Assembly: GCA_040388785.1 (NCBI GenBank)
Contig: JAZKBD010000008.1
Location: 1 to 64,000 of the forward strand
DNA: 64,000 nt
Reading direction: 5' to 3'
Source: 66-474 sp040388785
Lineage (GTDB): Bacteria; Pseudomonadota; Gammaproteobacteria; Xanthomonadales; Rhodanobacteraceae
Shown here: in pieces, positions 1-8,768 of the stretch
Numbering within the stretch: the first letter of the stretch is position 1
Layout: each line of letters opens with the position of its first letter
Made by a program: the position numbers and the translations under genes
The notes under the pieces: generated by a model
The model's input: only the letters and a program-made list of their open reading frames with translations
The model's database searches: none
Told to the model about the DNA's origin: nothing

Positions 1-2
1 AC

Positions 3-1010
3 AACTTGTATCTGCATGCGACCGACGCCTTCAACCGGCGCGACTACGCATTGATGGGCGAGGCAGTCGGCTGGCTGCAACAGGCGATTGCGTTCGATCC
101 GCATTTCGCACGCGCACATTCGCTGTTGGCCATGATCCATGTGCTCGGCCAGCGCCGCTACGGCGCATCCTTGTCGGAGGTCGAGCCGAACGCGCGGGCG
201 GCGTTGGCGCTGGATCCGAGGGACGTCGAAGCACAGGTTGCACTGGGCCTGCTGGCGCGCGTGCAACGCCGCTTCAACGATAGCCGGGCCGCGCTGGATC
301 GCGCCCTCGCGTTGGCGCCGAATGACGCTTCGGTGCAGTTGTACGCGGGGCAGAATCTGATTGACACCGGCTACACGCGGGATGGCATCGCCCATCTCGA
401 TCGCGCGCTGGCGATCGACCCATTGCTGCCGAACGCGTTGTACTGGCGCGGCCGCCAGTACCTGTATGCAGGCGACACCGATAGCGCCGAAAAGCTGTTC
501 AAAAAGGCGGATGAACTCGGGCTTTCCTTCGCCGTCTTCGGACGGGGCGCCGTGGCGCGCGCGCGCGGCGACTTCGCGCAGGCGCGCGCACTGACGCTGC
601 CGCTGTTCATCTCGACAGCGGAATCCGTGGACTGCCCGAAGAATCCGGTCGTGAATGTACCGGTTTATCTCAACGGTGCGCTCGGCGGCGATGCAGCCGC
701 GCGCGCCAGGGCTGTCGTCGTGCTCGACGCCTGCCTCGCCGACAAGCCCGCCATCGTGCCAGCCATCGTTCCGGGCGGATTGATCTATCTCGGACAACCG
801 GCGCGCGCCCTTGCGGTCGCCGCACAGGGCCCGACCAGCGACGACGGGGGGCTCTGGATGGGCCTCTGGGGAACGGACGGCCAAGCCGCGCGGCGCTTGC
901 CGCAGTTCGCGCAGTTCGCGCGCAAGGTCGGGTTCGCCGCGTTGTGGGACAAGTACGGCGCACCCGATCTGTGCAAGAGGAACGCCGCCGGTAATTACGT
1001 GTGCGAATGA
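3..1010 (+). CDS. TPR-repeat protein, C-terminal part (5' end outside window)
   Basis: The frame is open from the window edge, so the true start lies upstream; the TTG at 6 is not a credible start. What is visible is a run of helical TPR units with recurring A-L-x-x-D-P ends (AIAFDP, ALALDP, ALAIDP). The tail (LPQFAQFARKVGF) matches the C-terminal signature of the five paralogues that follow (FAAFCKKVGLP in the next one). By analogy the missing N-terminal part probably holds a membrane anchor and a TolB-like domain. It is the first of six homologous genes in a row. The biological role is unknown; TPRs usually mediate protein contacts. Confidence 0.85.
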   Translation, partial: NLYLHATDAFNRRDYALMGEAVGWLQQAIAFDPHFARAHSLLAMIHVLGQRRYGASLSEVEPNARAALALDPRDVEAQVALGLLARVQRRFNDSRAALDRALALAPNDASVQLYAGQNLIDTGYTRDGIAHLDRALAIDPLLPNALYWRGRQYLYAGDTDSAEKLFKKADELGLSFAVFGRGAVARARGDFAQARALTLPLFISTAESVDCPKNPVVNVPVYLNGALGGDAAARARAVVVLDACLADKPAIVPAIVPGGLIYLGQPARALAVAAQGPTSDDGGLWMGLWGTDGQAARRLPQFAQFARKVGFAALWDKYGAPDLCKRNAAGNYVCE

Positions 1011-1023
1011 TGTGGAGGCGTGC

Positions 1024-1083
1024 ATGAAATTGATCATCGAGCCCCAGCATTGCAATGCAATTCTTGCGTGCGTACTCCTTTAA
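1024..1083 (+). CDS. Possible 19-codon leader ORF between two TPR genes
   Basis: ATG at 1024 follows a good ribosome-binding site (GGAGG at 1014-1018) and the frame ends TAA at 1083, ten bases before the next TPR gene. The peptide (MKLIIEPQHCNAILACVLL) resembles nothing I know. This is the only junction of the six-gene array that lacks a start/stop overlap, so translation through a small ORF could replace direct coupling. It could equally be chance. Confidence 0.25.
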   Translation: MKLIIEPQHCNAILACVLL

Positions 1084-1092
1084 GGCGATGCC

Positions 1093-2937
1093 GTGAACGA
1101 AGCCGCTTCCGGATTTCTCACCCGCCTGAAACAGCGCAAGCTGGTGCAATGGGCACTGGCGTATGTCGCGTTCGCGTTTGCAGTGATCCAGGTACTGGAT
1201 GTCATCGCGCAGAGATTCGGCTGGCCCGACCAGATCGAGAAGCTGCTGATCCTCGCGCTGGCGATCGGCTTTGTCGTGGTGCTGGTGCTGGCGTGGTATC
1301 ACGGCGAGCGCGGCGCGCAGAAAGTCAGCGGCACCGAGATCGTGATCCTCGCGCTTCTATTGGCGATTGGCGGAGGGTTGTTGTGGCGGTTCGAGCGCGC
1401 CACTCCAGCGCCGGGTAGCCCGGATGTAGCGCAGCGGAATCCGGGAGAGGCCACCCCGGATTCCGTCGCCGGCGCGACCCCATCCGGGCTACGGGCTGTA
1501 TCCGCAACCGCAGCAGCACAAGCCATTCCGATTCCCGCCAAATCCGTCGCGGTGCTGCCGCTCAGCAACGAAAGCGGCGACAAGGACCAGCAGTATTTTT
1601 CCGACGGTTTATCGGAAGACCTGATCACCGCGCTGTCGCAATTCGCGGGCCTGAAGGTCATCAATCGCGATTCCTCGTTCCAGTTCCGCGGCAGCAAGGA
1701 CAGCGTGCAGGCGATTGGCGAGAAACTCGGCGTGGCGCATCTGCTGGAAGGCAGCGTGCAGAAGCTCGGCGACGAAGTTCGGGTCAGTGCGGAACTGGTG
1801 AACGTGTCAGATGGCAGCACGCTGTGGTCGCAGCATTACGACCGGCCCTACAAGGATCTGTTCGCGCTGCAGGACGACATCACCAGGTCGGTCGCTGCCG
1901 CTTTGAAGGCAAAGTTGCTCGAAGGCGGCGGCGCGGTGGTACAAAGCGACCGACCACCCAGCGGCAATCTCGCCGCCTACACCGCCTACCAGCGTGGCGT
2001 TGCGTACGCGTCCCTCGGCACGGAGGCGGGTCAGCACGAGGCCATCGCACAATTCGATCATGCCATTCGGTTGGATCCTCGTTACGCACGGGCTTATGTG
2101 GCGTCGTCGGGTGCATGGGGAGCCTTGGCTGGGACGTTCGATACCGATGCAGTCGCTGTGCGCAACGACATCGCCCAGTCCCGCGCCGCCGTGGACATGG
2201 CGCTGCAATTGGATCCCGAGCTGGCAGCCGCGCATGAGGCGCTTGCCGGATTGATGGAGGCCTTCGACTTCAACTGGACGGGGGCATTGGCCGAGTCCAA
2301 ACGCGCGGTGGAACTGGCGCCGGGCGATTCCGGGGCAAAATTCGGCCTTGCTGCCATTCAAGCCAGGCTCGGGCGCGTTGCGTCTGCCGTAAACCTCGAC
2401 CGGCAAGCGTTGGCCAGCGCGCCGTTGAACGCCTTGGCGTATTTTGGCTTGGGCCGGAAGCTTATCGGACTCGGGCAACTTGACGACGCGGAATCCGCGC
2501 TGCGCCAGTCCATCAAATTGGCGCCGGGTGCGAGCCGTCCCTACGCCTACCTGGCAGTCATTGCGGTGCTGCGTGGCGACGCCGCAGCGGCGTTGTCGGC
2601 GGCGCAAAAGACGCCGCCCGGGTATTGGCACGATTACGCGGTGACGCTGGCATTGTCAGTCGGGACGGATCGCGCCGCCGCGGACACCACGCTGAAGAAC
2701 ATGATCGACAAATATGCCAGTACCACGGGCTACCAGATCGCCGAGATATACGCGGTGCGGAAAGATCCCGACAACATGTTCAAGTGGCTGGATCGTGCTG
2801 TAGCCAATCGCGACGCTGGCGTCGAGTTGATGCTGTTCGATCCCCTGATATTGCGTTACCAGAACGACCCGCGCTTCGCGGCGTTCTGCAAGAAGGTCGG
2901 CTTGCCGACGACCACCGATGCGAGGGCGATGCCATGA
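1093..2937 (+). CDS. Membrane-anchored TolB-like/TPR protein, array copy 2
   Basis: 614 residues from a GTG start. Residues 1-100 form a three-helix membrane domain (about 17-37, 49-73 and 83-101) opening with the motif LKQRKLVQWALAY. A linker at 102-145 includes about 26 residues encoded by a REP-like palindrome. Residues about 147-270 are a TolB/FlgO-like domain (KSVAVLPLSNES, YFSDGLSEDL, LLEGSVQ, LWSQHYDRP), and TPR repeats fill 290-600. This architecture is widespread and expanded in Xanthomonadales, without a firm biochemical role. The TolB-like and TPR parts resemble array copy 6, while the anchor is nearly identical to copy 4, suggesting exchange between copies. Its stop overlaps the next start. 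Confidence 0.9.
   Translation: MNEAASGFLTRLKQRKLVQWALAYVAFAFAVIQVLDVIAQRFGWPDQIEKLLILALAIGFVVVLVLAWYHGERGAQKVSGTEIVILALLLAIGGGLLWRFERATPAPGSPDVAQRNPGEATPDSVAGATPSGLRAVSATAAAQAIPIPAKSVAVLPLSNESGDKDQQYFSDGLSEDLITALSQFAGLKVINRDSSFQFRGSKDSVQAIGEKLGVAHLLEGSVQKLGDEVRVSAELVNVSDGSTLWSQHYDRPYKDLFALQDDITRSVAAALKAKLLEGGGAVVQSDRPPSGNLAAYTAYQRGVAYASLGTEAGQHEAIAQFDHAIRLDPRYARAYVASSGAWGALAGTFDTDAVAVRNDIAQSRAAVDMALQLDPELAAAHEALAGLMEAFDFNWTGALAESKRAVELAPGDSGAKFGLAAIQARLGRVASAVNLDRQALASAPLNALAYFGLGRKLIGLGQLDDAESALRQSIKLAPGASRPYAYLAVIAVLRGDAAAALSAAQKTPPGYWHDYAVTLALSVGTDRAAADTTLKNMIDKYASTTGYQIAEIYAVRKDPDNMFKWLDRAVANRDAGVELMLFDPLILRYQNDPRFAAFCKKVGLPTTTDARAMP
1415..1492 (+). repeat. 78-bp REP-like palindrome inside a coding region (copy A)
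   Basis: Perfect 12-bp terminal inverted repeats, GTAGCCCGGATG at 1415-1426 and CATCCGGGCTAC at 1481-1492, enclose a second nested pair, CGGAATCCGGG and CCCGGATTCCG (1455-1465). The length is 26 codons exactly and it is read in frame as part of the linker between membrane anchor and TolB-like domain. A second copy with the same length and phase lies at 7258-7335. Such GTAGCCCGGATG palindromes resemble intergenic REP-type elements. Confidence 0.85.
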
Positions 2938-4877
2938 ACGAAATCGCCACTGGATTTCTGGTCCGGTTGAAGCAGCGCAAACTGGTGCAGTGGGCGCTGG
3001 CGTACATCGCCGCGGCGTTCGCATTTTTGCAAGGCATCGACATCGTGGCTGCCAAGTTCGGTTGGCCCGATACCGTCGAACGCCTGTTGATCATCGCGAT
3101 CTGCGTGGGTTTCTTCGTCACGCTCTTGCTGGCCTGGTACCACGGCGACCAAGGTCGCCGGCGCGCCAGTGGCACGGAGTTGCTGCTGATCGCGCTGGTG
3201 CTGGCAGTAGGCGGGGGCTTGCTGTGGAAGTTTGCGAGTGTCTCGGCAGACCGCGACGCCACGGGAACCTCTACCACACTTGTTGCGCAAGCAATGCCGA
3301 GGATGCCCTCCGCTGCATCAACCGCCGGCAACGCGCAAGCCCAATCGGCCGCCGCGGCCATCCCGGAAAAATCCATCGCCGTGCTGCCGTTCGAAAACCT
3401 GTCGGACGACAAGGACAACGTGTACTTCTCCGACGGCTTGTCCGAGGAAATCCTCAACTCGCTGGCGCGCATCGACGGCCTGCGCGTGATCGGGCGCACT
3501 TCCTCGTTCCAGTTCAAGGGCAAGGACGTGGATTCGCCCACGATCGGCCGACGGCTGGGCGTGGCCAACCTGCTGGAAGGCAGCGTGCGGCGCGAAGGCG
3601 AGCGGGCGCGCATCACGGCGCAGCTGATCCGCGCCTCCGACGGTATCCAGTTGTGGTCGCAGACGTACGATCGCACGGTCACCGACAGCCTGGCCGTGCA
3701 ACTGGATATTGCCGAGCAGGTCGCCGGCGTGCTCAACGTCGTGCTGGACGACAAGCAGCGCGCGCGCATGCGCGCTGCCGGCGTGAAAAACGTGGATGCT
3801 TTCATCGCTTATCAGAAGGGCTGGAAGCTGTACATCGACGCGCATGCCCATGCCAAACCCGGTGTCAACCTGATCGAAGGACTGCGCCAGGCCAATGTCG
3901 AGTTCGACAAGGCCACCGCGCTGGACCCCAACTTCTCCTTTGCCTATTACGCCGAAGCGGATCTTTACGAACACACGCTGATGTCCGATGGCCGCAGCCG
4001 TGCGGAACTCCTCGATGCCCAGCGCGCCGCCCTGCACACGCTGGAACGCGCAGGCGCCACCAGCCCCGATCCGCAGCAGCGCGACCTGGCGCTGGCCGAG
4101 CGGCAAATGCTGAGCGACGATTGGCATGGTCTGGCCGATCGCATCGAAACCGCACTCAAGCAACCGGGTTGCAGCGCACCGAACTGGATGCCGGTATTCG
4201 CCAGCGCGTTCGGCTATGGCGACCTGATCGAGAATCTCGGCGCGCGCGTCAATGTCTGCGACCCGCTGAACGGCATCAACTACCACACGCGCGTATCGGC
4301 GGCACTGGCGACCGGTCATCCCCAGCGCGCGCTGGACATATGGGCAAAAGCCGAGGCGACGTTTGGCGGCGGCCCCACGCCGACGTTAGACCAGGCGATT
4401 GCGCTGGCCATGCTGGGGCGGACTGCGGAAGCCCAGGCCATGCTGGATTCGATCGAACAAAGGGGGGCGGGGTACAACATCGCGCAACTGATTGTCGGCA
4501 AGGCGGCCGGCGTGGATCCGGCAAAGCTCAACGCCAGTCTGCAAAAAGTGGATCGAAACAGCTCCAAGTTCCAGGATTGGGACGTCACCGATGCGGTGGT
4601 GGCGGCGTTGTCCGGTAATCGCGCGGAAGCCGATCGCGATGCCGCTGCACTGGACGCGCGACCGGCGGGCGGCCTGCTGCTTGCCATTGTCGTCACCGAC
4701 TGTCAGTGCGGCGCGCCATTCGACCTGGACGCCACGCCCCGGTTCAAGGCGCTGCTCGCCGAATCCGGACTGCGTTGGCCGCCGCCCGAAACCATAAAGT
4801 ATCCCGCTCGCGCAGCGCACGATGGTTCTCCGCCGGTGTCTGCCGCAGCGGCGGCAAAGGCGCGCCTGCATGACTGA
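2934..4877 (+). CDS. Membrane-anchored TolB-like/TPR protein, array copy 3
   Basis: 647 residues. The start chosen is the ATG at 2934, which overlaps the previous TGA (ATGA), because the paralogous N-terminus MNEIATGFLVRLKQRKLVQW begins there; the open frame further upstream is not supported. Three membrane helices (about 17-37, 48-71, 83-101), an Ala/Ser/Thr-rich linker without the palindrome, a TolB-like domain from about 143 (KSIAVLPFENLSDDKD, YFSDGLSEEILNSL, LLEGSVRREG) and a degenerate TPR region. The C-terminal half is more divergent from copies 2 and 6. Translation is probably coupled to its neighbours. Confidence 0.9.
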   Translation: MNEIATGFLVRLKQRKLVQWALAYIAAAFAFLQGIDIVAAKFGWPDTVERLLIIAICVGFFVTLLLAWYHGDQGRRRASGTELLLIALVLAVGGGLLWKFASVSADRDATGTSTTLVAQAMPRMPSAASTAGNAQAQSAAAAIPEKSIAVLPFENLSDDKDNVYFSDGLSEEILNSLARIDGLRVIGRTSSFQFKGKDVDSPTIGRRLGVANLLEGSVRREGERARITAQLIRASDGIQLWSQTYDRTVTDSLAVQLDIAEQVAGVLNVVLDDKQRARMRAAGVKNVDAFIAYQKGWKLYIDAHAHAKPGVNLIEGLRQANVEFDKATALDPNFSFAYYAEADLYEHTLMSDGRSRAELLDAQRAALHTLERAGATSPDPQQRDLALAERQMLSDDWHGLADRIETALKQPGCSAPNWMPVFASAFGYGDLIENLGARVNVCDPLNGINYHTRVSAALATGHPQRALDIWAKAEATFGGGPTPTLDQAIALAMLGRTAEAQAMLDSIEQRGAGYNIAQLIVGKAAGVDPAKLNASLQKVDRNSSKFQDWDVTDAVVAALSGNRAEADRDAAALDARPAGGLLLAIVVTDCQCGAPFDLDATPRFKALLAESGLRWPPPETIKYPARAAHDGSPPVSAAAAAKARLHD

Positions 4878-6948
4878 TCTCTGGCAACGCCTGAAGCAAC
4901 GCAAGCTGGTGCAGTGGGCGCTGGCGTACGTGGCATTTTCGTTCGCGCTGTTGCAGGGTGTGGACATCGTCGCGCAAAGATTTGCGTGGCCCGATGAATT
5001 CGAACGCGTCCTGATCCTCACACTCGCCGTTGGATTCGTGATCGCGCTGGTGCTTGCCTGGTATCACGGCGAGCGCGGCGCGCAGAAAGTCAGCGGCACC
5101 GAAATCGTGATCCTCGCGCTGTTGCTGGCGATCGGCGGCGGATTGTTGTGGCGGTTTGCGCGGGTCACGCAAACGGCCGGCGCTGCAACTATCGCGAATA
5201 CCGCTGCGGGTGCGCCGAACGCGTCGGCTGCAACGGTTGCGAACATCCCAGCGAAATCCATCGCGGTGCTGCCGTTCGAAAACCTCAGCGAGGAAAAGGG
5301 CAACGGCTATTTCGCCGACGGCATGCAGGATTTGATTCTCACCAAGCTGGCCGACATCGGCGACCTCAAAGTCATCTCGCGCACCTCGACCGCGAAATAC
5401 CAGAGCCGTCCGGACAATCTGAAAGCAATCGCGCAGCAACTGGGCGTGGCCACGATCCTGGAAGGCAGCGTGCAGAAGGCCGGCAACCAAGTGTTGATCA
5501 ACGTGCAGTTGATCGATGCGCGCACCGACGCACATATCTGGGCCGAGGCTTACCCGCGCACGCTGGACAGCATCTTCGGCGTGGAAGGAGAAGTCGCGCA
5601 GAAGGTGGCCGATGCGTTGAAGGCCAAACTCACCCAGACCGAACAGCAGAACGTCTCCGCGGTGCCGACCCAGAATCCGGCCGCGTACGACGCGTTTCTG
5701 AAAGCCGAATCGCTGGCGTACAAGGCCATCGACTCCTATCGGGAAGCCGATTTCCTGACTGCCGATACCGCTTACCGCAAGGCGATTGCGCTCGATCCCG
5801 ACTTTGCGCTGGCCTATGCCCACCTGGCCTACAGCCGGATTGCCGGTCATTGGTATGCCAAACACCTGGCCTCCGGCCAACTGGACGATATCAAGGCCAC
5901 GGTCGATCGCGCGCTGGCGCTGGCTCCAGAACTGCCCGATGCGCATCTGGCGCTGGCGTACTACTACTACTGGGGCTTCCGTCGCTACGACGACGCAACG
6001 GCGGAGTTTCGGCGCACCTTGCAACTGGCCCCGAACAACGAGCGGGCTGCGCAGGGGCTGGCTTACATCCTGCGGCGCCGCGGCCAGTTCGATCAGGCGC
6101 TGATCCAATTCCGGCGCGTTCTGGCGTTGGCGCCGGGAAACCGCGAGAACTGGGGAGAATACGGCATCACCTACGAAATTGTGCGTCGTTATCCCGAAGC
6201 GCTTGAACAACTGAACCGGGCGCTTGCGATGGATCCGGATTACGAGGACGCGCGCGATTTCCTGGTGCGCGCGATGTTGTTCGGATTCGGCGACGTGGCG
6301 AAAGCTCGCGCGGCCTCTGTTGGGACGAACAATTGGCGCCTGACCTACACCATTGCCGGAGACTCCTACAACCTCATCGGCCCGCGCGCCTACCCGGACT
6401 TCTTCGACCGGAAATTCGACGCCGCCTTGCGCGATTGGGATGCAGTGCCGACGACGACGGACGAGGAGCGCTTGATCAGCCGCGTGGCGCGCATGGTCAT
6501 CGGGATGGTCGCCGGCCGACAGGCCGCCATCCGGCCGGAATGCGAAAAGCTCAAACCGCTGCTGGATGCTGATTTGGCCAAGGATCCCGATGCGCTGGGT
6601 CCGTTGCAGCGATCTAGCTGGGTCGAGTTGTGCCTGGGACGCAATGCGCAAGCGATCGCCGCGGCACGCCACGCCAGCGAAGTGCTGCCGCTCGCGAAAG
6701 ATGCCTATTTCGGTGCATTCCAGTTGGAGGGGCTGGCCGAAATCGAGGCGCACGCCGGCCAGCCGGAGCAGGCGATCGACTTGCTGCAAAAGCTCCTGTC
6801 GATTCCCGCCGGTGAAACGGTGAGCATCAAGCGCCTCGAACTCGATCCGGTGTGGGCTCCGCTGCGCCGCAACCAGCGCTTTCAGGCGCTGCTGAAGAAA
6901 TATTCCGGCGCGCAGCCGATGGCGGTAACGAGCGGAGCTTCGCCGTGA
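4870..6948 (+). CDS. Membrane-anchored TolB-like/TPR protein, array copy 4
   Basis: 692 residues from the ATG at 4870, overlapping the preceding gene by 8 bases. The anchor (LKQRKLVQWALAYVAFSFALLQG and the third helix GTEIVILALLLAIGGGLLWR) is nearly identical to copy 2. The TolB-like domain (KSIAVLPFENLSEEKGN, YFADGMQDLILTKL, ILEGSVQKAG) differs in detail from its neighbours. TPR units are clear between about 220 and 400 (AIALDPDFALAYAHLAY, ALALAPELPDAHLALAY, RTLQLAPNNERAAQGLAY). The linker is short and Ala/Thr-rich with no palindrome. It ends in a GTGA overlap with copy 5. Confidence 0.9.
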   Translation: MTDLWQRLKQRKLVQWALAYVAFSFALLQGVDIVAQRFAWPDEFERVLILTLAVGFVIALVLAWYHGERGAQKVSGTEIVILALLLAIGGGLLWRFARVTQTAGAATIANTAAGAPNASAATVANIPAKSIAVLPFENLSEEKGNGYFADGMQDLILTKLADIGDLKVISRTSTAKYQSRPDNLKAIAQQLGVATILEGSVQKAGNQVLINVQLIDARTDAHIWAEAYPRTLDSIFGVEGEVAQKVADALKAKLTQTEQQNVSAVPTQNPAAYDAFLKAESLAYKAIDSYREADFLTADTAYRKAIALDPDFALAYAHLAYSRIAGHWYAKHLASGQLDDIKATVDRALALAPELPDAHLALAYYYYWGFRRYDDATAEFRRTLQLAPNNERAAQGLAYILRRRGQFDQALIQFRRVLALAPGNRENWGEYGITYEIVRRYPEALEQLNRALAMDPDYEDARDFLVRAMLFGFGDVAKARAASVGTNNWRLTYTIAGDSYNLIGPRAYPDFFDRKFDAALRDWDAVPTTTDEERLISRVARMVIGMVAGRQAAIRPECEKLKPLLDADLAKDPDALGPLQRSSWVELCLGRNAQAIAAARHASEVLPLAKDAYFGAFQLEGLAEIEAHAGQPEQAIDLLQKLLSIPAGETVSIKRLELDPVWAPLRRNQRFQALLKKYSGAQPMAVTSGASP

Positions 6949-8768
6949 CCGGATTCATCGCGCGTTTGAAACAACGCAAGCTGGTGCAATGGGCGCTGGC
7001 CTATCTCGCCGCAGCATGGGCGCTGTTGCAGGCGCTTGGGCTCGCGGCGGACAGCTACGACTGGCCGCACGGCGTCATGCGTGTTGCGTTCGCGATCATC
7101 GCCCTGGGTTTCGTGGTCGCATTGGTGCTGGCGTGGTACCACGGCGAACGCAGCGCACAACGTGTCTCCGGCGCGGAATTACTGCTGATCGCACTGGTGC
7201 TGGCGATCGGCGGCGGGTTGCTGTGGCGCTTCGAACGCGCAGCGCCTGCTCAAAACCGTAGCCCGGATGCAGCGCAGCGGAATCCGGTAACGACCATCCC
7301 GGATTCCGTCGCTGCCGCGACTTCATCCGGGCTACGCATTGAGCCTGTGCCGGCGAGCGCTCAAGCCATTCCAATTCCCGCCAAATCCGTCGCGGTTTTG
7401 CCGTTCGTCAACATGAGCGGCGATCCGAAAAACGATTACTTCAGCGACGGCATCACCGAGGAAATCCTCGATGCGCTGGCGCAGTTGCCGAACCTGAAGG
7501 TCGCCGCGCGCACCTCGGCGTTCGCATTCAAGGGCAAGGCCGAGGACCTGCGCAAGGTCGGAGAAGTATTGGACGTGGCGACGGTGCTGGAAGGCAGCGT
7601 GCAGAAATCCGGCGACGAGGTACGCATCACCGCGCAATTGATCGATACCCGCAGCGGCTACCACCTGTGGTCGGAAAAATACGACCGCAAGCTCACCAGC
7701 GTCTTCGCGGTCGAGGATGAGATCTCGAAGTCGATCGCGGACAAGCTGCAAGTGCAGTTGGCGGGTGGAAGCGGATCGACGCTGGTTGCGCAGAAAACCA
7801 TCGATCCGCGCGCGCATGATTTTTACCTGCGTGGATTGACGTTGCTGGCCTCGCGTTCGGTTGCCGAAGCTGTCAACACCTTCAAGCAAGCTGTCGCAAT
7901 CCAGCCCGACTACGCGCAGGCGTGGGCTGCGTTGGCCGAAGCCCAGGCGCTGCTGCCGGACTATGGGCCTACGGCGCTGAAAGTCGCGAACGCGGAAGCC
8001 TTGGAGTCCGCACAGCGTGCGCTCGTATTGAATCCGGGTACCGCGCTTGCCTACGTCGCGCAAGGCATGGTTTACAGCAACCAGATGCGCTGGGCTGATG
8101 CGGATCGCGCATTGCGGCACGCGCTGGTGCTGGCGCCCGGTGACGCCGAAGCGTTGAACCAGTACGCCCAGTTCCTGAATGCCGTCGGGCAACTCCAGCC
8201 CGCATTGAACGTGCTCGACCGCGCATTGCAGCGTGATCCGCTATCCGGAACAAGCGCCATGATCCGTGTCCAGTTGCGGTTGATCCTGCACCTGGACGAT
8301 CCCGCCACGGCTGCCGCGCAGATCGGGGACATCGTGGCTGCGCATCCCGAGAGCGTGTTCGTGCATCGCACCGCCACGCTGATCTATCTGACCCTGCATC
8401 GCTACCCGGAAGCGGAAGTGCAGGCGCGCGCGGCGGCCACGCTCAGCGGCACGGATCCCGAGTCCAAGGCGCTGCTGATACGGGGAATGGCCGATCCGCC
8501 ACTGCGGGAGCGCGCGGTGCAGGCGCTGGAGACTTCCCCAGCCAACAGTGATCTGCCGCGCGACGCCATCGGGCGCGCCCTGTTCCTGATGCACTTGCAC
8601 GCGCCCGATCGCGCCTTGGCGGTGCTCGAAGCGGGTGCGACCCAGAGCACCATTCCGCAATTGCTGTGGCATCCGGAATTCGACCCCGTGCGCAGCGACC
8701 CGCGCTTCAAGGCGGTGCTGAAGAAGATGGGCTTGCCGTACGTGCCGCAGGATGCGTCGGCACCATGA
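6945..8768 (+). CDS. Membrane-anchored TolB-like/TPR protein, array copy 5
   Basis: 607 residues from a GTG at 6945 that shares bases with the previous stop (GTGA). The start is set by the conserved opening TGFIARLKQRKLVQWALAY. Three membrane helices lie in the first 100 residues, then a linker (about 105-131) encoded by the second in-frame 78-bp palindrome. The TolB-like domain has KSVAVLPFVNMSGDPKND, YFSDGITEEILDAL and VLEGSVQKSGDEV. TPR units follow (AVAIQPDYAQAWAALAEA, ALVLNPGTALAYVAQG, ALVLAPGDAEALNQYAQ). The C-terminus FKAVLKKMGLPYVP matches the family pattern. Confidence 0.9.
   Translation: MTGFIARLKQRKLVQWALAYLAAAWALLQALGLAADSYDWPHGVMRVAFAIIALGFVVALVLAWYHGERSAQRVSGAELLLIALVLAIGGGLLWRFERAAPAQNRSPDAAQRNPVTTIPDSVAAATSSGLRIEPVPASAQAIPIPAKSVAVLPFVNMSGDPKNDYFSDGITEEILDALAQLPNLKVAARTSAFAFKGKAEDLRKVGEVLDVATVLEGSVQKSGDEVRITAQLIDTRSGYHLWSEKYDRKLTSVFAVEDEISKSIADKLQVQLAGGSGSTLVAQKTIDPRAHDFYLRGLTLLASRSVAEAVNTFKQAVAIQPDYAQAWAALAEAQALLPDYGPTALKVANAEALESAQRALVLNPGTALAYVAQGMVYSNQMRWADADRALRHALVLAPGDAEALNQYAQFLNAVGQLQPALNVLDRALQRDPLSGTSAMIRVQLRLILHLDDPATAAAQIGDIVAAHPESVFVHRTATLIYLTLHRYPEAEVQARAAATLSGTDPESKALLIRGMADPPLRERAVQALETSPANSDLPRDAIGRALFLMHLHAPDRALAVLEAGATQSTIPQLLWHPEFDPVRSDPRFKAVLKKMGLPYVPQDASAP
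7258..7335 (+). repeat. 78-bp REP-like palindrome inside a coding region (copy B)
   Basis: Same outer inverted repeats as copy A (GTAGCCCGGATG at 7258-7269, CATCCGGGCTAC at 7324-7335), same length and same codon phase, with differences mainly in the middle. It encodes a linker stretch with the pattern SPDAAQRNP...PDSVA...SGLR. Both copies sit just after the WRFERA end of the third membrane helix, so one insertion before duplication, or conversion between paralogues, is likelier than two independent insertions. Confidence 0.85.
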
